Shown here piece after piece: positions 56,154 through 64,000 of a stretch of DNA of 64,000 nt. The position numbers were made by a program, and so were the translations under genes. Location of the stretch: NCBI GenBank assembly GCA_004794785.1, contig SJOL01007550.1:141068-205067 (forward strand), given 5' to 3'. The notes below the pieces were generated by a model that ran no database searches, was not told the origin of the DNA, and was given only the letters and a program-made list of their open reading frames with translations. Every line of letters begins with the position of its first letter. Positions within the stretch are counted from its first letter, which is position 1. Source of the DNA: Opisthorchis felineus (taxonomy: Eukaryota > Platyhelminthes > Trematoda > Opisthorchiida > Opisthorchiidae).

Positions 56154-56232
56154 GGACTGGTATCCTGTCAATTTTTTTTCGGCTAATTTGTACNGGACTG
56201 GTATCCTGTCAATTTTTTCCGCTAAGTTGTAC
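56154..56232 (+). repeat. Near-identical duplication around a single N
   Basis: A 40-base block (56154-56193, starting GGACTGGTATCCTGTCAATT) is repeated at 56195-56232 with a T-run length difference and two substitutions. The only undetermined base of the window (56194) separates them. This looks like two overlapping contig ends joined without merging. Confidence 0.8.
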
Positions 56233-56654
56233 CAGCCAATTGGGGTAATGCTCTTCTGAGTCTAGAATGTTCCACCACAAACGGTTTTTAACCAATCACC
56301 GCATTGTAGTCTAGCTCTCCCAAAGGAAATGAAACTCAAGAGATCTTTGGGAAATCACACCCTCGTGGTCTTGTACAGAAAATAACTAAAACAAGATTTT
56401 CTAGTTCTCGAGTGTCATGTGCCACAAGTGCGCAGAATAAAATTTCCTCCAGATCCCAGTCATTTATAAAATTATTGGTTAAAAGGCTCCATGACCATTT
56501 ACTCTATTCAACAATGGTCATCATGTCCCCCGAAAATTACTCCAAGTACTTTCCTTGGAATGTTCCACGGTTTGATTATTCGAAGGTTGAAGCACTTTGA
56601 CAATATCAAGTAAACCAGATCTTCATGTTGGACATCTGTCCGCCAAGTGGATTT

Positions 56655-56845
56655 GCCGTTCATCTGTAACACCCTTTCGGTGCCTAGCTGCCATGCCACC
56701 ATAAGGAAGAACGAGGGCTGGGATACTGCCAGGTTGCTCAAGCCTAGACTGGGGAGGTCGAGGGGTAGAGGTCGGGTTCGAACCCCGGACCTTCCAGTCA
56801 GTAAATTCGCGCCCTAACCACTGAGCCAGCTTGCCTCCTTTAGGT
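56655..56845 (-). mobile_element. SINE S copy 5 (tRNA-derived)
   Basis: Minus strand: A box TGGCTCAGTGGTTAGGG (56811-56827), B box GGTTCGAACCC (56774-56784), body CTAGGCTTGAGCAACCTGGC and a tail with GCTAGGCACCGAAAGGGTG. About 85-90% similar to copy 2 by eye. Confidence 0.85.
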
Positions 56846-56954
56846 GAAGTGTTAGGTGGGAAACAGAATGAGTGTATCCTCATCCCCCTCCGAACACCTA
56901 CAATGAGCACCTAACGAATTTCGAGGGAGGTGTGACATCAAAAACCCTACCGTC

Positions 56955-57085
56955 TGGTAACGAGTTACTAATCAGCAGCACGAATAACTCTCGGTCGGAC
57001 AGGATCCATCTTTCAATTACACATTTCATATCACGTGATTCAGTGCGAATGGTTCCTAGAATGATGACTTCTCAGTAGGAAGGTC
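56955..57085 (-). mobile_element. Family A fragment (5' part only)
   Basis: ACTAATCAGCAGCACGAATAAC, CAGGATCCATC and ATCACGTGATTCAGTG correspond to the CACGTGA-containing 5' part on the minus strand. No ribozyme. Confidence 0.55.
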
Positions 57086-57089
57086 CGTA

Positions 57090-58235
57090 CCAAGCCTCAG
57101 ATACTTCCCCGAGCAGATTATCGGTAGATTGTGGCTACGATAAGATGGTTGTCTGGCGTGAGGTACTAATCAAATTTCCCGACACTTGGGATAATAGTTC
57201 TATCCACACATTAACGAATTTTCTCCCAGCTATATATTTTTCTGACAAAACAGTCGTTCTCAATTTCCATGCATAAAATTCCAAAAACATGCCTGTCCAA
57301 CGAGATGTTACGCCTGATGTTACGCCTCAAGTACAGCCAAGATGATTGCAAGCTGGTTGTGTAACATAAGTACAAACCGGTTTATGGTTATTTGGTCTTC
57401 AGATAGCCCGCGGCAAACTGGCTGGGGATAAATTGACTGCACTGTGGCTTACACTGAACTGAACGCGATATGTCGGCTGACAAACGGGATAAACAAACTG
57501 CCTACACGTATACACACAAGACAGAGGCAACAAACGTAATGTATCAAAATTCGTCACGTTCTTCCGGGTGTATATAAAGCTGGATCAAGTGAACATTTGC
57601 AAAAACGTTTATTTTTTCCACATACAGTTATATAAACGTACCTGGCCCATAGTTTGATCCAAAGTGAATTGGAAAGCTTTACTGATCGGAGCATTTAACA
57701 TTTGCGGTCTTTCCGGTTTTGAACTGAAAAATGGAGACACGTTGAAGTGAACACAGGGCAAAAAAAATAATTCAATCTACACGGGGTCTGTTTTGCTGAC
57801 TGAAATCCATCTTGAGAGATTTCATGAAACTTCGGGGCTGTTTTTAGACGCGGTTTAAGAGAAACGGCAATCGTCGAAAGGCAGTTGAGAGATTCTCTAA
57901 GATTCCTAGAGAACAGAAGCGTCGTCAGAGCGCAGCAGGAAGCCAAACTCCTCGAACGCGCGGCCTCTCTGAGCTACTTTGTAGGGGCATGGCGCTACAC
58001 TCAGGTTTGGGCTTGTAGGATTCGGCATTCTAAAACATCGCCACGTGGTTGTTTGGACCATTAGACTATTGCGTAGCCTCAGATTTCATCGGTAAAGTCA
58101 AGGATTTGTGAGATTTAAGCTAAACATCATATCGTCCTTTATCTATGTGCCTTCATTGAAAGCTGCACGGTATGTTTATGTGATAGCTAAGTGTCAGAAG
58201 ATCACTATCAGCCAATCTTCCGACAAACTAAATAA
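57090..58235. other. No recognisable gene
   Basis: Frames under 90 codons. Not assigned. Confidence 0.35.
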
Positions 58236-58237
58236 AC

Positions 58238-58655
58238 TCAGTACTCATAAGGTTGCTGAGAACTCTTCGAGACCGGTTTCACCCTCCTTGGGGCGCATTA
58301 GAAACTCGCATTCTCCGACTTTTTGTCAATCTTATGTTCTACGTGAACCCAAATTGGACAGATTTTGACAGCTAGCCTCATTTGCATATCAATTTGATTT
58401 TGACGGGAGACTCACTTGGAACCCAGCTGAATCTGTCGTTCATGATGTTCCTAAGCAACTGAATGTGCTGCACCAGGCCGCCTTATGTTTTATTTGGTAC
58501 GTTATTCGAGATATCGCAAAACATATATGGACGTAATACTCATAAGGCTACTGAAAACTCTCCGACAGCCCATTGATGAGCCCCATGAGGGGCGCAACTA
58601 GTCGTAGGCTGTCGAAGAGTTTTCAGCAACCTTATGAGTAGTGCATTACGTCTAC
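58238..58655. mobile_element. Family B foldback: minus monomer plus ribozyme-capped hairpin
   Basis: A minus-strand unit runs from its cleavage-site start near 58571 leftwards to its own ribozyme remnant (58269-58305; GAAACCGGUC, core CUAAUGC), close to one full unit. At 58571 it turns over into a plus-strand ribozyme core. The inverse arms are 58538-58570 (ACTCATAAGGCTACTG...) and 58607-58639. They pair over about 30 bases with few mismatches. Confidence 0.75.
58573..58612 (+). ncRNA. Hammerhead ribozyme, family B, at the tip of a long hairpin
   Basis: UUGAUGA (58573-58579), perfect five-pair stem II GCCCC/GGGGC with loop AUGA, GCAAC (58594-58598), then ACUAGUC with palindromic ACUAGU as stem III. 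Stem I is now provided by the foldback (CGACAGCC/GGCUGUCG). GCAAC in place of GAAAC is the main core defect. Confidence 0.75.
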
Positions 58656-58659
58656 AAGA

Positions 58660-60580
58660 ACTCAGTTTTCGCACTGTATATGCTGTCCATTTCCTGTTCA
58701 ATGGAGTCTACTGCAAGCCAGCGAACGGGTCAGCTACTGAATGTTCTTTTACACTGTGATTAAGGGCACAACGGTGCCCAAACGCGAGAACACTACACTG
58801 GTAACTGAGACGTTTTTTGTAAACAGGGAGCACGCAAATAGCGAATTTAATTAGGAGGTAGAACAAAGATGCCCACCGTCCTTCCTGGACATGGTAGTGG
58901 CTTGAAAACAATAAAATATACTGCATTGTGTGCTGCAAACCCATAGGGACCAGTTAACATGCGAATTTTCTGAGCCCGTTCGTACTCAAACTGAAGCAGA
59001 ACCTCGTACATCGCGGGTAATGTAGACCGCTCCGAAAATACTCTACCTAGAGGGATTAGATTTTGTCATGGAGCCAGATTTTTGTGTACGCGCTCCGTAC
59101 GCCTGGAAACCCCTAGTCCTTGTAACCTGGCTATCAAAGGTGAAGTTCCGAATCAGAAAGATGGTGAAGCCTTCGGAAATACCTTTTACTTAGTCAGGTA
59201 ACGAGTCATCCTCACGACTCTTTTTCATTTCAGGCGAGACAGTAGGTAATTGACCAACCTTGTTCACCGAATAATTTCTTGTGTGTTTGATCAGTTTGTC
59301 TTCTCCCATAATACGGCTAAACACGTGCCGGAAAGTCCACAGAATGAACCACACAGTGTTGTTTTAGCCCATTTGCAGGACCCGAAGCATCAGATAATAA
59401 ACATACTGATATTTCCTCACAGATTATGTAACAAGTTCATGAAGACAGGAGTAAGTAGTGCGGCACTCTAAACACAGACAAGTACAACACTTCAGTTGGC
59501 AGTGAGTTCTTTTGCGAAGCACGAGCCCTCAAGCAAGGCTGCGGTAACTATGTGTAGGTGTGCTTTGAAAAGTTTATTAATAGCAACAGAGTACAAAAAG
59601 CAAATCTGACTTTTTTGAGCTAATGGTTTAGCTGCCAACGTTCACCGGTGATTACCTCGGGCACTGGTTTTGGCAGGCACGATATCCGATGAGGGTGAAT
59701 TGGAAGTGATGGTTTTCTCTTGCGTTGACTGCCTATTTTTGACCTCTGACTGATTTCTGACAGATTTGCACTTTTAGATTCCGTATGCTTTGAAACGAAA
59801 ATGGAGCTGTCATCTAATAGAGGTATATTCAAAACAACACTTGTCCATATATTTTTTAGAACGATATCAAGATCTCCCCTGTTCGTGACGCATTTCTGTA
59901 AGATTATGCAGGTGTGCGCCATATAGCCAAGCACAACGACTTCATTTTCGGTGTTGAACTGGACCAAAAATGGTTTAAACTAGGGTTCACTTAGCCTAAC
60001 AGAAAACAGAATGATCTCAACAAATCCTTTTCGCACTTTTGGACGCTTTAAGGCGCCCCTTCGTTCTATCTGTCATCTGACCAATCAGCGCGAGCCAGTC
60101 TCATGGTCTGTGTGATTCCCGGATCTCATTGGTTGAAATTTGAGTGAGCTGCTGGAATTCAAAAGGGCAATTTGACTTGGTTCGTACACGGGCGAACGAG
60201 ACACTCTCCAGCAAACCTGACAAATCTGCTGTTTCTTTGATCATACTTTCCTTGTTCATATGACGAACCAAAGCATAAAAATGGAATTATTTTGGTTTTC
60301 TCCGAACTGCAAGTGCCATTTCGTCGATATTGAGGTTAGCAAGGATCCCGGTCGTCTGTCTCTGCTGTCAAGTGTATTGGCTCATTTTTAACAGCACTAT
60401 GCTTACTCCTTATCGATAACAAGTCTTTTGAACTCTTAAATTAAGCTCCAGTTACTTGAGTTTCTCAATTCCAGCTTCGATTTCCTTTAGGAAGGATCCT
60501 GCTTAAATTAATCGTACTGGGGAGGCTTTCGTAGACTTCAAACAAAGATCATGGACATTGAACCTAACTTGCTATGTCGT
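58660..60580. other. No recognisable gene
   Basis: A 115-codon minus-strand frame (59620-59967) lacks motifs. Near 60080-60115 CCAATCAGCGCGAGCCAGTCTC weakly resembles the reversed start of element F. Confidence 0.35.
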
Positions 60581-60586
60581 GATTTC

Positions 60587-61320
60587 GGTGTGATCGCACC
60601 GCCAATCGGAATCACGAGACTGGCCTCGGAATATGTTAGGCGGAATTCCACACGGATCCCGCGTTACCGCTCGCAGTCAGGTGCTGCTACGGCCGAGAAG
60701 CCTATTCCGCACAAGATTGGCCAAAAGTTCGGGACGCTTGCCGGTCCGGCATCAAGCAGAGATCTGATTGGTTGAAAATCTGGACCCAACAGCCAATCAT
60801 GACCCAGTATTGGTCCAATGCCGGTTGCCACTGGCTCATCCAGAAGGCTTCAGAATTTCCAGAAAGTTGTCACCGTTTGCGCTATATATGTGAAGCGCTG
60901 TACAAGTGTTCTTGACTTCATTTTGGACGTGAATATACCTTGTGCATCTTTGATGGTTGTTTTGATGTGAACGCTAGCTTGGGAGGCTCAGACCGAGAAC
61001 TAAGCTGAGAAAAGTACCGTTACTACAGAAGGGACGACCGCAACACAGACTACGGAGCCACCACTCGCCGTTGTTTGGTGTACGGAGCTTGACATTGCAC
61101 TGTGCCTCTCGGTGACGGACCTGTGCATCTGCTGACGCAACGAACATGGACAACTGAGGTTTGTTGCATAATTTTGCTCACTTTTGTGAAAACAGTACTC
61201 TGGACTTTCGAACCCAATTCTTTCCTTTGATATTCGGGATCGTCAGACCCACGCGTGACTCAAAGTTTCGTACCGGGAACCTCAACAATAGGTGTGCAGA
61301 CCGCCTCGTTTAACAACTTC
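60587..61320 (+). mobile_element. Element F copy 2 (LTR-like)
   Basis: The longest copy, about 730 bp. It begins GTGTGATCGCACCGCCAATC and contains several CCAAT boxes on both strands (60777, 60793, 60813), a TATA-like GCTATATATG (60881-60890) and a right half shared with 44 kb. Promoter-like elements and a defined start suggest a long terminal repeat, but no second flanking copy with internal coding sequence is seen here. Confidence 0.5.
60777..60890 (+). promoter_or_regulatory. Putative Pol II promoter in element F
   Basis: ATTGG/CCAAT motifs at about 60777, 60793 and 60813 are followed at 60881 by TATATAT. Spacing (about 70-100 bases) is that of a typical CCAAT/TATA promoter. Recognised by motif only. 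Confidence 0.35.
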
Positions 61321-61324
61321 CGGA

Positions 61325-61970
61325 CTTCCCCTATTAGCAGTAGGGTAGGTTAGGCCGAAATCAGGAACAACATCATGTGTTTGTCTGAGATCCTGCTTAA
61401 GAAGAAAGAAATTTAACGGTCTTCTCTCGCAGTAAAAATACATCGTCACCGCAAACGTTTTATGGCGTAGTTACAAAACCAAGTAGTAGACTTTCGCACG
61501 GGCATCCTCAAGTGCGCTGTTTCTAATGCTTAGGCTGTTTCTAGAATCTCTTGAGTTCTATTTTTCAGTTACGTACTGTTTGTTTTTATTGACGTCGAAC
61601 ACCTGGGTTTTTACTAATTTTTTGAGGTACCGACTATAGAACCAGTTGGTATTTCTGACACAATCATTCCCAACTTTACCGTCATTGGTTGAAACCGATT
61701 TTGTTTAATTCTGGCCGCCTGGTTGGCGCCGACAATGTGCAGAGTCGTTCTGAGTCATACCGCGTGAGGAACCGAGATTCAGGAAGCAAGCTGGCTAATG
61801 AAATGTAAGCAGACATGATCCACCCTTGACTTCCTTGTTCAAACGTACTTGGACAGTGTTATAGCCTCTCGATCACCAAACGATGTGCTATCGCCAGTGC
61901 AGAGCGTAAGGTTCGTCAGTGGTTGTACCCTGATTGATTGCGTGCGTGCGTGAGGTGGCAATTGACCTCC
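61325..61970. other. No recognisable gene
   Basis: AT-rich in the second half. Nothing recognised. Confidence 0.3.
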
Positions 61971-61974
61971 AGCT

Positions 61975-62480
61975 AGGAGTGGTTGTTTGTTTGGACGCTT
62001 CTATTGGTCAACCCGTTAGCTGCTGTTCTGATTGGTTGGTACCCATGTGACCTAGGAGATTGGTCCATCATACCCCTATCCAATGGTCGTTGCTGGTGTA
62101 AGCCCTGACCTTTGCTGATGTGCTTCCAGGAGGTTTCCTGTCTTTCGGTATTTCCGTCCGATAGTTGGCTGAATTTGACTATCACGGTTGAGTGGCTGGC
62201 CCTTTGCACATAGAGGTGCGTAGACTGAGTTCAGTTTAAAGTGCTGATTGGTGGAAATTTCCTTCCTGATCTGGTGACTCTGTTGGTCTTCATACACCGA
62301 TGGTATCACCGTGTCCCTTCACTCGTTCGCAAATTTGCCTCCGGATTTATCAAACATAGAACTTGTCAAAACTTCTGCAGCTCATCCGACATATCACGTT
62401 ACTTTTCTTGGTCTTATCAATGCTGTCCTTCAACCTTGAGATCAGTTTCCAAAAAGTGGCGCCCCGTTTATAGGCTTTAA
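61975..62480 (-). pseudogene. Penelope-like element 3 (PLE-3), GIY-YIG remnant
   Basis: On the minus strand, SNVICRMSCRSFDKFYV, two stops, RRQICERVKGH and RPTESPDQEGNFHQSAL can be read in order (about 62425-62250). This corresponds to the GIY strand (VIC), the YIG position (YV followed by stops) and the Arg helix of the endonuclease, as in SNVIYxxxCxxCxxFYVG-type PLEs. It is a third PLE lineage, distinct in sequence from PLE-1 and PLE-2. The stretch 61975-62240 would be its 3' region; no ribozyme core was found in it. Confidence 0.6.
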
Positions 62481-62484
62481 AGTA

Positions 62485-63168
62485 GCTATCCTATGGTTAG
62501 TTTGAGTGTATTTCCGATGTAGGATGGGACTCTCCCTTTTGGGTGTTTGTTCTTGGTGTCGTTAATGTAGAAAATCGATCAACTTTACATCCTTCTGAGT
62601 GTGAGATAAACACATACTTTGGGTTTATCCAAAACGAACTAGCTTTGAAGAAATTCCTTTCCACAACTCAATAAAAACATTCTCCGGATCATGCTGAGTG
62701 CATAGATATATTCGATAGTTTCAACATTGATTATGTAACCGAAACGATGTCACGGAGGTTTCAGTCAGGCACCGAAACGACTCACTCGAGTACCCATACA
62801 AGGCATTATACACTGCTCGTGCAACACGGCGATTGCTTGATGGAGTCCGTAATGGGCAGTTATTGTCAATGGTCGGTTGTGCAATCTCTTCACCTCTGCG
62901 GAGGATGCCTGACGGCTCGTTTCACGACTGATGATGTGAAGGAAAGCGATTCCAGTTGATAAATGACGTTCTAACCGACAAAGTACAAGGGTAACTCCAT
63001 CCTCTGCCATCGCTGAAGAAGAAGAGCGGTTTAGGAGTGTTGCTCGTCAGAGTGTAGGGGTTGGCTAGCAGCGAGTGAATTGGGGACGTCTCATTATCTA
63101 CAATGCAGGTAGTTTGCACTAAACACTTCAGGTATTCGTCTACTTCTGCCAAATGGTCGTATTTACAC
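62485..63168. other. No recognisable gene
   Basis: May include more decayed PLE-3 upstream sequence, but no RT motif is readable. Confidence 0.3.
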
Positions 63169-63171
63169 ACC

Positions 63172-63540
63172 ATTTTGGTTTAAGCGGGAGACTAATCTGC
63201 ATCTAGCTAAATCTCTCGTTTGTGATGGTCATGGGCTGTCGAAGATTTACAGCAACCTTATGGGTAGTGTGCTACGTCTAGACAACAACGTATTGCGATA
63301 TCTCGAATATCTTGCCAAGTGAAACATGAGGTAGCTTTGTGCGGCACATTCATTTGAGTAAGAACATCGTAATCGAAAGATTCAGCTGAGTTCCAGGTGA
63401 GTCTCCCGTCAGAACGAAATTTGTATGCAAATGAGTGTATTTTGCTAATTTCGTGCAATTTGGGTTCAGCTAGAACATAAAGTTGACGGAAACCCGGGGA
63501 CTGCGCCTATCTGATGAGCCCAAGACGGACGAAGCCAGTC
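63172..63540. mobile_element. Family B monomer bounded by cleavage sites
   Basis: 63172-63228 is reversed body (GCGGGAGACTAATCTGC, AATCTCTCGTTTGTGATGG). The plus-strand unit then starts exactly after GGTC at 63227-63230 (ATGGGCTGTCGAAG...) and ends at the matching AGTC of its ribozyme at 63537-63540, where homology stops. The unit is 310 bp and contains the full body (TGCGATATCTCGAATATC, AAACATGAGGTAGC, CAAATGAGTGTATTTTGC). Confidence 0.75.
63505..63540 (+). ncRNA. Hammerhead ribozyme, family B, ending at its cleavage site
   Basis: GCCUAU, CUGAUGA (63511-63517), stem II GCCC/GGAC (three pairs), GAAGC, CAGUC. The 3' half of stem I is absent in line with the module; it stands at the other end of the unit (AUGGGC at 63231), as expected for a linear cleaved monomer. 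Confidence 0.75.
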
Positions 63541-63544
63541 CAAT

Positions 63545-64000
63545 ATATTCCAATACGTCTAATTTGTTTTTCCTATTTTCGAATGTTTCCGTTTTTGATT
63601 ATGTAGCCGCGCATTCGATGCAGCATACGATAAAAACATCTCCCTCCAATAGGTCAGTCGATCCATGTTTTTATGACACACCTGAGAGCTGTTCGTAGGT
63701 TATTGTTTGCGTGATTCTAATGCACTTGTCAACCTGAAACAAATCGATGCTCGACCTCCTTAGACTTTCATTTGATGACGCAAACTTTTTGGAAAAACTC
63801 TGATCCACAGGCCTTTAGCGATTTATGCAAATCTAAACGACAGTGTGTCCCGATTACTTCGCTTTTTCCGTGTATATGATTTAGCTTCATGCCTTGGAGC
63901 AATTTATCAAAACTGCTCGGTAAAATTTTGCCTACTGTTGTAAAAATAGCCACAAAAACTAGGGTAAACCAGGACGGCAAGTAAGAGGTTAAACAGCAGC
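63545..64000. other. No recognisable gene
   Basis: Two frames of about 70 codons, unrecognised. Confidence 0.3.

Noticed and set aside
62930..62960. Hammerhead core (CTGATGATGTGAAGGAAAGC)
   Set aside because: The two core-like words are too close, with no stem II between them.

Overview
The window is eukaryotic, repeat-rich and gene-poor. I recognise no intact host gene, no rRNA, no CRISPR array and no bacterial-type operon. Nearly all recognisable content is decayed retroelement sequence. The longest continuous reading frame, about 200 codons, is itself part of a Penelope-like element (PLE). Diverged PLEs with GIY-YIG endonuclease domains, an RTE/CR1-like LINE tail, tRNA-derived SINEs and tRNA-headed SINEs carrying a hammerhead ribozyme together point to an animal. 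A parasitic flatworm, probably a trematode, fits best, because schistosomes have a comparable ribozyme-bearing SINE (Sm-alpha). The species assignment is an inference.

The main content is an unusually dense set of self-cleaving hammerhead ribozyme (HHR) modules. About 35 recognisable intact, mutated or truncated modules fall into five sequence families. Family A is a tRNA-derived SINE (A box, B box, HHR; unit about 360-380 bp). Family B is a retrozyme-like repeat (unit about 305-310 bp). Family C is a foldback element matching the PLE-1 flanks. Family D is a foldback repeat with two copies. Family E is a single HHR in the 3' region of PLE-2. In each family the core (CUGAUGA ... GAAA), a self-complementary stem II, a very short near-palindromic stem III and a complementary stem I can be read from the bases.

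Layout. 0-7 kb: a tRNA-headed element, a family C foldback with 13-bp flanking direct repeats, and two family A copies. 7-12 kb: SINE S1, family A, then a PLE-2 endonuclease remnant with its 3' region, HHR-E and a nested insertion. 13-19 kb: families D, C, A and B intermixed. 19-25 kb: SINE S2, B fragments, A copies (one a monomer starting at its cleavage site) and the second D copy. 25-36 kb: C foldbacks, B inverted pairs, SINE S3 and A inverted pairs. 36-38 kb: SINE S4 and PLE-1 (reverse transcriptase plus GIY-YIG) next to a C-type ribozyme. 38-50 kb: B, A, LTR-like element F and a tandem B dimer. 50-57 kb: LINE tail, A copies, a possible PLE reverse-transcriptase fragment, an N flanked by a duplication, and SINE S5. 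57-64 kb: a B foldback, element F, PLE-3 and a B monomer bounded on both sides by its cleavage site.

The likely relationship is that PLEs supply reverse transcriptase and endonuclease, while the short non-coding HHR elements depend on such machinery. Tightly abutting inverted copies of families A, B and C nearly always have the two ribozymes on the outside. All statements rest on reading the sequence by eye; repeat boundaries are approximate (about 10-30 bp).
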